Source of the DNA: Hallerella sp964501065
Lineage (GTDB): Bacteria > Fibrobacterota > Fibrobacteria > Fibrobacterales > Fibrobacteraceae
Length of the DNA: 64,000 bases
Assembly (NCBI GenBank): GCA_964501065.1
Contig: CAZCRF010000006.1
Coordinates: 3,508-67,507, forward strand
Direction of reading: 5' to 3'
Shown here: positions 51,363 through 60,186 of the stretch, piece after piece
How the letters are laid out: each line of letters starts with the position of its first letter
Numbering within the stretch: the first letter of the stretch is position 1
Translations under genes and position numbers: made by a program
Notes under the pieces: model-generated
What the model was told of the DNA's origin: nothing
What the model saw: only the letters and a program-made list of their open reading frames with translations
Database searches by the model: none

Positions 51363-53555
51363 ATGAATTTTTTTCGGAGCGGATGCGCGGCGGTACTCTT
51401 GGCGGTGACTTTTTTGTTCGCGAATGCGGGCGATTCCCCGCAAACTCCGAAAGAAGTCGCGCCGTCGCTGCAATCTTCGCCGAAGACCGTCTTGCATTTG
51501 GGCGGAGGGCATTATTCCCCTTGGTATTCCCTGGGTGTCCTTTACGCCATTCGCGATTACCGCATTCCCGTGGATTCCGTCGTCGGCGTTTCTTGGGGAG
51601 CCTTTGTCGGCGCACTTTGGAGCGTCGGATTTGAATTGGACGAAATCCAGCGCATTTTGACGGATTCCCTCTTTACGTCCTCTTTGCTCGGCGGGGATTC
51701 TTTGCCGGAATTCTCGCCCGAACTTCCGATTTCGGCGGTCGGAGCGCCGTCCCTGGCGTTTCGCTTCACGGTCTTCGGGGATTCCCTCGGGTTTGCGCAC
51801 TTTCGGAAAAGGGCCTTGACCCCGGATTCTGCGTTTTTGAAAAAGTCCCTGTTGAAGCTTCGCGTCGAGGAAGCCTTGTCGCGCGAAGATTCGCTCGTCG
51901 TCCCGTTTGCCGCCCTTTCTTGCAAGGAGGGGCGCTTGGTGCAGGCATCCGTCCAAGAGACTCTTCCCTATTCCAGGACTTCCGGGGAAAAGTGCCCGGG
52001 AAGCGTTTCCGAAGATTCCCTGCTCCACTTGTTCGTCATTGCTTACCCCGTCCGGGGCGGCTCTCCGCTCGACGATGATTTTGTCGTCGCCGGTTTTGAA
52101 AGCGAACTTTCCCAGATTCGAAGACTCCAGGAGGGGAATCCGAATGGGAGGGCGATTGTCGTCCGTCCGCATTCTGTTGAAAAGGCCTCTCCGCTTTTTT
52201 TGATGCAATCGGGATATTCGGATTTGGAAAAGAAATTGGGGGAGCTTTCCGGATTGTCCGCTAGAAAACGGGAACGCCCTTCGGCGGAGGATTCCATCTT
52301 GCCTAGGTTCCACATGGAGCCTTCGTTCGATTCTTTGCCATCCGCTTATTTTTCGCACGCGTCGTCCTTTTGGAATGTTTCGGATACGGGGAGGCTCGCC
52401 CCCGAGAACTTTCTGCGGAAAATTTCCGTTTCGCCGTTTTACGATTCTGTCGAGGTGGAGGTGGATTCTGCGGGAAGCGTGCGGGTGCTTGCCGATGCGG
52501 CGTCGTTCTTTGAACTTCGCGTCGGCGGTTTCGGGTCGAATCTGACGGGTCCCCTGGCCTATGCGGGGTTGGATTTCCGTTATGTGGATCAGTTCGAATA
52601 CGCCTTTTCCCTGGAAGGTTTCGCGGGGGAACATTCTTTCGCCGTCCGCCCCGAATTTTCTGTGCGCGGATTGTTCGGCAACCGGGGGAGCTTTTCCGTC
52701 TCGGGGAATGTTTCGAAGGTGGAGCCTCTGAAAGGATATTTTTCCGATTTGCCCGAGGATCTCAAAATCCTGAGGTTGCGTACAAACGATTTGGACGTGG
52801 CTTTCCTTTTCCGGGATTCTCTCGCGGATTTTCGTATCGGAGTCCTTTTGCAGTCCTTTGACTTCAGGACGTCGCTCGCGGAAGACGGGGAGGACATGCA
52901 CGTCAACACGTTGATTCCGGAGTGTTCGTTTGTACGGAATCGCGGCGGGTTTGAAGAATGGTTCGGCGGAAGCGGTTATCATCTGGGCGGGAGTTTCGGA
53001 TTCCGATCGGTCAACTTGACAGCGGACGGCGTGGGGACCGCCCCTCTTTATGTTTCTTCGACGGTGGATGGGGCTTTTGAATTCTCTCCCGTGCGCTTTT
53101 TGGCTTTGGGCTTCGGCGCTGTCGGCGGCGTGAACATCCGGAGGGAATCGGGGGAAGGCTACGAATATCCCGCGACTCTGGGAATTTTCCCGGAAGAGCC
53201 GGACAAGGCCGTGGACAATTACTTCCGCTTGCACGCTCCGCTTTCCCCGTGGACTTCGGGCTGGAACTTTGCCGAAACCAGTTCGCACCATTACGGCGCG
53301 TTTCGGGCGAGCGTCGGTTTGCACGGCGAAAGGCTAGGCCTTTGGGCGTTCGCCGCCTACATGCGGGACTTCGAAGAGAATCCGTTCATTCCCCTTGACG
53401 CGGACAGGTTCCTCTTCGAACCCCTTTGCCGCTTCGCTTTTCGCTCCATCGACATCCGACTCGGGATGAGCCGCCTCGTTTCCCTTTCCGAATGGTCATC
53501 CCTTCTGGATTTTGGCGATTACAATTACTTCTTCCAAGTCGGCGCGAATTGGTGA
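51363..53555 (+). CDS. Patatin-like domain with C-terminal outer-membrane barrel (PlpD-like)
   Basis: A 730-residue protein with a signal peptide (M-N-F-F-R-S-G-C-A-A..., ending A-N-A). A patatin-like domain (about 40-300) has G-G-G-H-Y in the oxyanion region and G-V-S77-W-G as the nucleophile elbow, but no D-G-[GA] catalytic-Asp motif is seen, so phospholipase activity is uncertain. A POTRA-like segment (about 360-420) and a C-terminal beta-barrel ending in G-A-N-W follow. This order matches type Vd autotransporters such as PlpD, in which the barrel holds or exports the patatin domain. It closes the run that begins at 46784. Confidence 0.7.
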   Translation: MNFFRSGCAAVLLAVTFLFANAGDSPQTPKEVAPSLQSSPKTVLHLGGGHYSPWYSLGVLYAIRDYRIPVDSVVGVSWGAFVGALWSVGFELDEIQRILTDSLFTSSLLGGDSLPEFSPELPISAVGAPSLAFRFTVFGDSLGFAHFRKRALTPDSAFLKKSLLKLRVEEALSREDSLVVPFAALSCKEGRLVQASVQETLPYSRTSGEKCPGSVSEDSLLHLFVIAYPVRGGSPLDDDFVVAGFESELSQIRRLQEGNPNGRAIVVRPHSVEKASPLFLMQSGYSDLEKKLGELSGLSARKRERPSAEDSILPRFHMEPSFDSLPSAYFSHASSFWNVSDTGRLAPENFLRKISVSPFYDSVEVEVDSAGSVRVLADAASFFELRVGGFGSNLTGPLAYAGLDFRYVDQFEYAFSLEGFAGEHSFAVRPEFSVRGLFGNRGSFSVSGNVSKVEPLKGYFSDLPEDLKILRLRTNDLDVAFLFRDSLADFRIGVLLQSFDFRTSLAEDGEDMHVNTLIPECSFVRNRGGFEEWFGGSGYHLGGSFGFRSVNLTADGVGTAPLYVSSTVDGAFEFSPVRFLALGFGAVGGVNIRRESGEGYEYPATLGIFPEEPDKAVDNYFRLHAPLSPWTSGWNFAETSSHHYGAFRASVGLHGERLGLWAFAAYMRDFEENPFIPLDADRFLFEPLCRFAFRSIDIRLGMSRLVSLSEWSSLLDFGDYNYFFQVGANW

Positions 53556-53570
53556 CGGGGAGAATCTTTT

Positions 53571-53578
53571 TATATTTT
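53571..53578 (+). promoter_or_regulatory. Putative -7 promoter element (TATATTTT)
   Basis: Fifty bases upstream of the EAL gene ATG at 53629, in a 73-base gap after the patatin gene. A GGAG precedes the start. Confidence 0.45.
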
Positions 53579-53628
53579 CCGCGTCCTTTTTTTTTGGCGG
53601 CCGCTTCGTGCCGTTTGGAGTTTGCGGT

Positions 53629-55557
53629 ATGCGCTTTCTTTCGACTGACGTTTGCTTCTTTTTTTGCGCGGTCATTCTCCTCGTCTGCAATGCCGTTTAT
53701 TATTATGCGCGCAAGCTCCCCCAGAAGGATTTCAGCAAGATTTTCGAGTTGATGCTCTTCAATCTGCTCGCGACGTCGATTTGCGCGCTCGGGGCGAACT
53801 TGCTGGATCCCCTGACGTCGCCCCGGATGAATGCGTTCAACGTGCTGCAACAAATTTTTCAGACGCTTTATTTCGCCCTCCATGCGTTGCTCGCTCCGCT
53901 ATTCGCCCTTTATGTCGTCATGGTGAACAATTCGGACGAAATCCGCACGAAGAAGTCCGCCCTCTTCTTCCTCACCCCGGCGTTCTTGCTCGAAATTTTC
54001 GTATTCACGAATCCGTTCACCGGGCTGGTCTTCTATTACGAGGACAACGTCGTTTTCCGCCGAGGCCCGCTCGAACTCTTGATTTACGCCGAAGCGGCCG
54101 GCTACGTCTTCTTTGCCGTGCAACAGCTGATTGTTTCCCGGAGGATGTTCTCGAAGACGGTTTCGGTCGCACTCTGGTTCTTCGTCGGGTGCAGTCTCGT
54201 CGGGGTGCTCGTACAGTTCGCGTTCATCTGGTTCAAGCTGGAATTGTTCCTGGAGGCGGTTTCCCTCTGGGGCGTTCTTTTGCTCGTGGAGATGGAGAAC
54301 TTGCAGACGGATGCCGCCACGGGCGTTTACAACCGGCAGATGTTCCTCGCGGAGACGGAACGCCTCATCCGCGGCAAGCGGAAGTTCATGGTGGTGGTCA
54401 TCACCCTTTCGAACTTCAAGAATTTCTTGAGGATGTTCCGCAACGAGGATTTGGAAGAAGTCGTCAAGACCATCGTCGATTGGATTTCGGAAAATTCGAA
54501 GGGAATCGTCTATCGGATAGCCCAGAACAAGATTGCGGTCGTCACGTCCAGGGACCGCCGCGTTTGCGAGGAGTTCGCCGCCAGATTCCGGATGATGATG
54601 CTCCACCGCGGACGGATATTGAAAAACGTCTCGCTCCCCATCGGCGCGACCGTCGCGATAGTCCGCGTTCCCGAAGAAATCCGCAGTCCGGAAATGCTGG
54701 TCGAATTGGGCGAATCGGAACGGGATGCGGGAGTCGAGTCCGGCGTCACCATCCATCGGGAAGAGGACATCGAACAGGTCCGTTTCCGCGCCGAAGTGGA
54801 ACGCCTGTTGAACGAGGCAATCCAGAACGAGAGCTTTGAAGTGCATTTCCAGCCGATTTGGAATTCGGAGACATCCACGTTCGACTGCGCGGAGGCCTTG
54901 GTGCGCCTGTCCAGCCCGGAGTTCGGGAACATTCCGCCGGACAAGTTCATCCCCATCGCCGAACGGAACGGGATGATTTCCGACATCGGGCGCATCGTCT
55001 TTGAAAAGGTTTGCCGGTTCTTGCAGCGCGAACGCCCGGAACGGTTCGGGTTGAAGTGCGTCGAAGTCAACTTGAGCGTTTACCAGCTCTATGCGGAAAA
55101 TACGGACGTCCTGTTCCGGAGCATCATGGAAAAGTACGGGATTCCGCCCGAACGCATCAATTTGGAAATCACGGAATCCGCCCCTTTCCGGGAAAACGGC
55201 ACGGTGCGGGAGCGCATCAAGAATTTGGCGGACATGGGCGTTTCCTTTTCCCTGGACGATTTCGGCACGGGTTATTCGAACTTGCTCCAGTTGGTGCAAA
55301 ACGATTTCAAGAACATCAAGTTGGATAAGGGACTTTTGGATTCGGCCGCCGAAAATTCGGGGACGTTGCTGGTCGAAATCATCAACATCATCCGCAAGCT
55401 CCGTTTTGACGTCGTCCAGGAAGGAGTCGAAACGAAAGACCAGCTCGAGCTGGTCTTGAAAGCGGGGGCGAACCGGATTCAGGGATTTTACTTCTCGAAG
55501 CCGGTTTGCGAAAGTGAACTGTTGGAATTCTTGAAGGTGCGGAATCCCGTCGCCTGA
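53629..55557 (+). CDS. Seven-helix membrane EAL-domain phosphodiesterase
   Basis: A 642-residue protein. The N-terminal 220 residues hold about seven hydrophobic helices (an N-7TM-like sensory region), then a degenerate GGDEF domain (about 225-380, with A-V-V-T-S where GGDEF should be). The C-terminal EAL domain (about 400-635) has the full catalytic set: E422-A-L-V-R-L, N-L-S-V-Y, I-T-E-S-A, D543-D-F-G-T-G-Y, K-L-D-K-G and Q-E-G-V-E-T. It should hydrolyse cyclic di-GMP, opposing the cyclase at 26602. The start at 53629 is fixed by the first helix; the frame is open upstream. It converges on metK with one base between them. Confidence 0.9.
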   Translation: MRFLSTDVCFFFCAVILLVCNAVYYYARKLPQKDFSKIFELMLFNLLATSICALGANLLDPLTSPRMNAFNVLQQIFQTLYFALHALLAPLFALYVVMVNNSDEIRTKKSALFFLTPAFLLEIFVFTNPFTGLVFYYEDNVVFRRGPLELLIYAEAAGYVFFAVQQLIVSRRMFSKTVSVALWFFVGCSLVGVLVQFAFIWFKLELFLEAVSLWGVLLLVEMENLQTDAATGVYNRQMFLAETERLIRGKRKFMVVVITLSNFKNFLRMFRNEDLEEVVKTIVDWISENSKGIVYRIAQNKIAVVTSRDRRVCEEFAARFRMMMLHRGRILKNVSLPIGATVAIVRVPEEIRSPEMLVELGESERDAGVESGVTIHREEDIEQVRFRAEVERLLNEAIQNESFEVHFQPIWNSETSTFDCAEALVRLSSPEFGNIPPDKFIPIAERNGMISDIGRIVFEKVCRFLQRERPERFGLKCVEVNLSVYQLYAENTDVLFRSIMEKYGIPPERINLEITESAPFRENGTVRERIKNLADMGVSFSLDDFGTGYSNLLQLVQNDFKNIKLDKGLLDSAAENSGTLLVEIINIIRKLRFDVVQEGVETKDQLELVLKAGANRIQGFYFSKPVCESELLEFLKVRNPVA

Positions 55558-55558
55558 A

Positions 55559-56749
55559 TCAAGCCTTGGAGAGCTTTTTCAATTGGGCGGTCTTGTCCGT
55601 CTTTTCCCACGTGAAGCGTTTCCCGGAGCGGCCGAAATGGCCGAGGGCTGCCGTCGCCGCATAGCCCGGAGTCTTCAATTGGAGCATCTCCACGATTCCG
55701 GCGGGAGTCAGGTCGAAAGTCTCCTTCACGATTGTCTCGATTTTCGAATCGGGGATTTTCCCCGTGCCGAAGGTGCGCACTAGGACGGAAACGGGCTTGG
55801 AGTACCCGATTGCGTAGGAGAGCTGCACTTCGCACCGGTCTGCAAGCTTCGCCGCGACGATGTTTTTTGCGACATACCGGGCGGCATAAGCCCCGGACCT
55901 GTCCACCTTGGAGGGATCCTTTCCGCTGAACGCTCCGCCGCCGTGACGGCCCATTCCACCGTAAGTGTCGACGATGATTTTTCGCCCGGTGAGTCCGCAG
56001 TCTCCGTGGGGGCCGCCGACCACGAACTTCCCCGTCGGGTTCACCAGGAAGCGCGTCTTCTTGTCGAGCAGGTTTGCCGGGATGACCTTTTTCACCAGCT
56101 CTTCGACAATCGTCTTCTCGATCTGCTTGTGGGTGAGGGGCTTGCCCTTGACGTCGGGGTCGTGTTGCGTGCTGATGACGACCGTGTCGACGCGGACGGG
56201 ATGGTCGTTCTCGTCGTATTCCACGGTCACTTGGCTTTTGGCGTCAGGGCGAAGCCATTTGATTTTCCCGGATTCGCGGAGTTCCTGGAGCTTCGCCATG
56301 AGCTTGTGGGAAAGGGAAATCGGGAGAGGCATCAGTTCCGGAGTCTCGTTCACGGCGTATCCGAACATCATTCCCTGGTCTCCCGCGCCTTGTCCGTCGT
56401 CGCTCTTGCCTTCCGCCTTGACCGTGTCGACTCCTTGGGCGATGTCCGGGGATTGCTTGTCGACCGCCACGATGACCGCGCAGCTGTCCGCGTCGAAGCC
56501 TAGCCCCGGATGGTCGTAGCCGATGTCCCGGATGGTGTCCCGTGCGATGGACTGGTAATCGAGGTCCGCCTTGGTCGTGATTTCGCCGGAGATGACGACT
56601 AGACCCGTGTTCACGAGAGTTTCGCAGGCGACGCGGCTGTCCTTGTCCTGCTTGAGCGCGGCATCCAGGATGGCGTCCGAGATTTGATCCGCCACCTTGT
56701 CGGGGTGGCCCTTGGAAACGGATTCCGAAGTGAAGAGGTAATGAGCCAT
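55559..56749 (-). CDS. metK: S-adenosylmethionine synthetase
   Basis: A 396-residue enzyme making SAM from methionine and ATP. Signatures are intact: S-V-S-K-G-H-P-D-K-V-A-D near the start, G-A-G-D-Q-G-M-M-F-G-Y-A, and G-G-G-A-F-S-G-K-D-P-S-K-V-D. The start at 56749 (AAGGA upstream) is where family homology begins; the frame continues open upstream to 57169 through antisense sequence. The leader of about 77 bases contains small hairpins; no known SAM riboswitch is recognised. Confidence 0.97.
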   Translation of the reverse strand: MAHYLFTSESVSKGHPDKVADQISDAILDAALKQDKDSRVACETLVNTGLVVISGEITTKADLDYQSIARDTIRDIGYDHPGLGFDADSCAVIVAVDKQSPDIAQGVDTVKAEGKSDDGQGAGDQGMMFGYAVNETPELMPLPISLSHKLMAKLQELRESGKIKWLRPDAKSQVTVEYDENDHPVRVDTVVISTQHDPDVKGKPLTHKQIEKTIVEELVKKVIPANLLDKKTRFLVNPTGKFVVGGPHGDCGLTGRKIIVDTYGGMGRHGGGAFSGKDPSKVDRSGAYAARYVAKNIVAAKLADRCEVQLSYAIGYSKPVSVLVRTFGTGKIPDSKIETIVKETFDLTPAGIVEMLQLKTPGYAATAALGHFGRSGKRFTWEKTDKTAQLKKLSKA

Positions 56750-56826
56750 GGAAATATTCCTTGAGTTCTGTCCCGCGGGGCCTTGGCGAATCCTCGGCTT
56801 CCGCGAAAACGCGTTTTGTTTATGCA

Positions 56827-56834
56827 TAAATCTA
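56827..56834 (-). promoter_or_regulatory. Putative -7 promoter element for metK
   Basis: Minus-strand TAGATTTA (one base from TAnnTTTG) 77 bases before the metK ATG. It lies in a 145-base divergent gap shared with the Nif3 gene. Confidence 0.3.
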
Positions 56835-56882
56835 GAAAAGCGCATAGAATCTGGCAACGGTACTTTTTCCCTCCGGAAGTTG

Positions 56883-56890
56883 TAAATTGG
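56883..56890 (+). promoter_or_regulatory. Putative -7 promoter element for the Nif3-like gene
   Basis: TAAATTGG followed by GCGC and ATG at 56895: the same four-base spacing as the other leaderless candidates, with TTGG in place of TTTG. Confidence 0.4.
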
Positions 56891-56894
56891 GCGC

Positions 56895-57656
56895 ATGGAA
56901 TTACGGGATTTTTCGAAATGGCTCGATGACTTGCTCCATCCGGAGAAGTTTCGGGATTTTTGCGTCGATGGGCTTTGCGTCGAGGCTGCCGACAGGGTGA
57001 CGAAGGTCGTGACGGGGGTGAGTTTCCGGAACAGCCTGATAGACGCCGCCGTCGAGGAAGGGGCGGACTGCATTCTGGTGCACCACCCGAATGGATTCTG
57101 GAACGGCGAAAAGAGACTTCCCGTGGGGAACTTCGCCTCCCGGCTGCGCAAGCTCTTCGTGAACGGCATCTCCCTTTACGGCTACCATTTGCCGCTGGAC
57201 GGCCATCCGGAAGTCGGGAACAACGCTTTGATAGCGAAGGCTTTGGGAATGAAAATCGTCGAAGGGTTCATGGTGGAAGGGGAGGCACCCGTCGGATATG
57301 TCGCGGAATTCGACAGGGGATTTTCAAGGGGGGGGTTCCTGGCCGCCGCAGAAAGGGCTTTCGCCCACGGCATCCAGAACGCCTTTTGGCACGGGCCGGA
57401 AGAAATCCGCCGCGTGGCGATTTGCAGCGGGAGCGGGGCCGGCGGAATCGAGGAATCCCTGGAACTCGGATGCGACGCTTTCGTCACCGGGGAAATCAAG
57501 GAATCCGTTCCCATCCTCTGCGAAGAATTGGGAGTGAACTTGCTCTGCTGCGGGCACCATCGGACGGAAATCTTCGGAGTCCGCGCCTTGGCGGAAAAAA
57601 TCCGGAACGATTTGGGCATCGAGGCGAAGTTCATCGATATCGACAATCCGATTTGA
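56895..57656 (+). CDS. Nif3-like dinuclear metal centre protein (YbgI/YqfO family)
   Basis: A 253-residue protein of the Nif3 family. Metal-ligand regions V-H-H-P (H-P) and G-H-x-x-T-E (C-G-H-H-R-T-E) are present, along with the central L-P-L-D-G-H-P-E-V-G-N-N segment. Members are toroidal hexamers with a two-metal site; some are linked to GTP cyclohydrolase or tRNA methyltransferase genes, but the common function is unclear. No such partner is adjacent. A promoter-like element lies directly upstream. Confidence 0.88.
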   Translation: MELRDFSKWLDDLLHPEKFRDFCVDGLCVEAADRVTKVVTGVSFRNSLIDAAVEEGADCILVHHPNGFWNGEKRLPVGNFASRLRKLFVNGISLYGYHLPLDGHPEVGNNALIAKALGMKIVEGFMVEGEAPVGYVAEFDRGFSRGGFLAAAERAFAHGIQNAFWHGPEEIRRVAICSGSGAGGIEESLELGCDAFVTGEIKESVPILCEELGVNLLCCGHHRTEIFGVRALAEKIRNDLGIEAKFIDIDNPI

Positions 57657-57711
57657 CATTCTGAATTCCGCATTCGCCGCATTCTGCCGTGTTCCGAGGA
57701 ACAAAATTTTC

Positions 57712-57719
57712 TAAGTTTC
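57712..57719 (+). promoter_or_regulatory. Putative -7 promoter element for pheT
   Basis: TAAGTTTC, 24 bases before the pheT ATG with an AAAGGA ribosome site between them; a weak match to TAnnTTTG. Confidence 0.3.
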
Positions 57720-57743
57720 GGGAAAAATAAAGGATTTGAAAAG

Positions 57744-60176
57744 ATGAAAGTTTCGTTGAATTGGCTGCGCCGCCACGTCGATCTTCCGGAATCTGCCGAG
57801 GACGTGTCGCGGGCGTTGACGTCTGTCGGCCTCGAAGTGGAAGGAATGGACGAACCCGCGAAACGGTATGAAAAGCTCGTGGTGGCGAAGGTGCTCACCT
57901 GCGAAGCGCACCCGGACAGCGACCATTTGCACGTGACGACAGTCGATGACGGGAAGGAAACTTTGCAAGTCGTTTGCGGAGCGCCGAATGTCGCTGCCGG
58001 CCAGACCGTGGTGCTCGCTCCCATCGGAGCGGAACTCCCGCTTCCCGACGGCAAGACCTTGAAAATGAAAAAGTCCAAAATTCGCGGAGTCGAAAGTTTC
58101 GGCATGATTTGCGCCGAAGACGAAATCGGGCTTTCCGACGACCACGGGGGAATTCTCGTGTTGGACGATTCCGTTCCCGCAGGGACTCCGATCACGTCCC
58201 TGGGGCTTTACGACGCGACTTTCGAATTGAACGTGACGCCGAATCGCCCGGACGCCCTTTCTCACCGCGGCGTCGCCCGGGAACTCGCGGCAAAGTTCGG
58301 CCGCCCGCTGAAGCCCCTCGCTTTTGATTTGAAGGTGGATGCTTCAAAGGACGCGTCTTCTGCGATGAAGCTCTCCGTGGAGCCCGGGACGGGATGCTCC
58401 CGCTATGTCGGGAGAGTCGTCGAAGGGGTGAAGGTCGGGCCTTCGCCGAAATGGCTTTCCCGCTTGCTCCGTTCCATCGGGATGAATTCCGTGAACAATG
58501 TCGTCGATGTGACGAATTTCGTCTTGATGGACATCGGACAGCCTCTCCACAGTTTCGACATGGCGAAGCTCTCCGGTGCAGAGGTCGTCGTCCGCCGTGC
58601 AAGGCCCGGAGAAAAGATTGAAACTCTCGACCACAAGGAGCACGAGCTTTCCCCGGAAGATTTGGTGATTTGCGACGGGGACAAGCCCTCTTGCGTCGCC
58701 GGGGTGATGGGCGGCGTCGAAAGTGAAATCACGGATGCGACGGAAAACGTTTTCTTGGAAAGCGCGTGGTTTCGCCCGGCTGTCGTCCGCAGGCAGGCGC
58801 ACCGCCTCTGCACTTCGACGGATTCGAGCTTCCGGTTCGAGCGGGGAATCGACTATTCCATGCAGCGATTGGCCGACGATTACGCCTGCGCCTTGATCCA
58901 GGAAGTCGCCGGGGGAAAGGTGCTTTCGGGGACGGTCGAATACACGGGCGACGACCACCAAAAGGAACCTCTCGTGGTGACTCTCCGCGCGGCCCGTGTG
59001 GAAAAGGTCTTGGGAATTTCCCCGTCCGAGGAGGAAATTGTCCGCTACTTGACGGGAATCGGCCTTGAACATCTGGGGAGCATGGCTTTTAAAATTCCGC
59101 CCTACCGCCCGGACTTGGAACGCGAAGTCGATTTGATCGAAGAAGTGGCGCGTTTGGTCGGCTTCGACAATATCCCCTATGACGTCCCTTCCTTCAAGAT
59201 TTGCCCGAACGACTTGCCCGCGGAGGAGATTCTCGGCCGCAAGATTCGCTACACCCTTTCCGCTTTGGGACTTCATGAATGCATTTCGCTCCGCTTCACC
59301 AGTGCCGCGAGCACGAGAAGCGTTTTCGGGGAGCCTTCGGATGCGGATCCGCGTTCCCGTCCGGCGAAACTCTTGAATCCCCTTTCCGAAGACCTCGGGT
59401 GCGTGCCGACATCCCTGATTCCGATTCTCCTCAAGTCCGTTGCGGACAATGAAAAGAACCGCCCGGGCTCCGTTCGCCTTTTTGAAAACGGGAAAGCGCA
59501 GTTCCAGAATGCGGAACGGAAGGATATTCGGGATTCCGGTTTCACGGAAAAGCCCGTCCTTTGCGCCGTTATCGCGGGGCAGCAAAAAACCGAAGCCTTG
59601 GACGACAAACCGCGCGAGGTCGAATTCGCCGACATCAAGGGTTTGGCAGTCGCCCTGTTCAAGCGTCTGGGCATCGCCGTCGAAACGCGCGCGCCAGCCG
59701 TCCCCGAAAAATTCCTGCACCCCGGGAAACAGGCTGTATTGGCGTCCGGCGACACGGTGTTCGGCTCGATCGGCGTCGTCCACCCGTCCGTCCTCGAAAG
59801 TTTCGGCATCGGTTACGCGACAGCCCTGTTCGAAGTCGACTTGGAAAAGGTCCAGAACGCCCGTGAACGGAAGACTCTCTTCAAGCCGTTCAGCAGGCAG
59901 GTCTTTATGACCCGGGACGTTTCCGTGCAAGTTCCCGAGCGCATGGAGAACGGGACCGTCCTCGAGAAATTCAAGGCCATCAAGGTCAAGAATCTTTCCC
60001 GCGTGGAACTCAAGAGCGTCTATCGGGGAATCGGCGTCTTGCCCGGCAAGAAGAACATGGTCTACACATTCATCTACCAGTCCATGACGGAGACTCTCAC
60101 GGACGAAGCGGTGAACAAGGCTCACGAAAAACTTCGGGAAAGGCTTTCCGCCGACGCGGAAATCATCCTTCGCTAG
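57744..60176 (+). CDS. pheT: Phenylalanine--tRNA ligase beta subunit
   Basis: An 810-residue subunit of the alpha2-beta2 synthetase. The N-terminal tRNA-binding (EMAPII-like) domain (about 40-150, with H-P-x-S-D-x-L and V-C-G-A-P-N-V), B3/B4 editing, B5 and C-terminal FDX-ACB domains are all in place, and the length is normal. The alpha subunit gene pheS is not in this window. The ATG at 57744 follows AAAGGA. dnaX follows after ten bases. Confidence 0.96.
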   Translation: MKVSLNWLRRHVDLPESAEDVSRALTSVGLEVEGMDEPAKRYEKLVVAKVLTCEAHPDSDHLHVTTVDDGKETLQVVCGAPNVAAGQTVVLAPIGAELPLPDGKTLKMKKSKIRGVESFGMICAEDEIGLSDDHGGILVLDDSVPAGTPITSLGLYDATFELNVTPNRPDALSHRGVARELAAKFGRPLKPLAFDLKVDASKDASSAMKLSVEPGTGCSRYVGRVVEGVKVGPSPKWLSRLLRSIGMNSVNNVVDVTNFVLMDIGQPLHSFDMAKLSGAEVVVRRARPGEKIETLDHKEHELSPEDLVICDGDKPSCVAGVMGGVESEITDATENVFLESAWFRPAVVRRQAHRLCTSTDSSFRFERGIDYSMQRLADDYACALIQEVAGGKVLSGTVEYTGDDHQKEPLVVTLRAARVEKVLGISPSEEEIVRYLTGIGLEHLGSMAFKIPPYRPDLEREVDLIEEVARLVGFDNIPYDVPSFKICPNDLPAEEILGRKIRYTLSALGLHECISLRFTSAASTRSVFGEPSDADPRSRPAKLLNPLSEDLGCVPTSLIPILLKSVADNEKNRPGSVRLFENGKAQFQNAERKDIRDSGFTEKPVLCAVIAGQQKTEALDDKPREVEFADIKGLAVALFKRLGIAVETRAPAVPEKFLHPGKQAVLASGDTVFGSIGVVHPSVLESFGIGYATALFEVDLEKVQNARERKTLFKPFSRQVFMTRDVSVQVPERMENGTVLEKFKAIKVKNLSRVELKSVYRGIGVLPGKKNMVYTFIYQSMTETLTDEAVNKAHEKLRERLSADAEIILR

Positions 60177-60186
60177 GGAGCGTTTC

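Noticed and set aside
50988..53324. Minus-strand open frame (778 codons) opposite the patatin gene
   Set aside because: Arg/Lys/Pro-rich with no recognisable motif; a shadow frame.
56750..57169. N-terminal extension of metK by 140 codons
   Set aside because: Family homology starts at 56749, and the extension is antisense to the Nif3-like gene.
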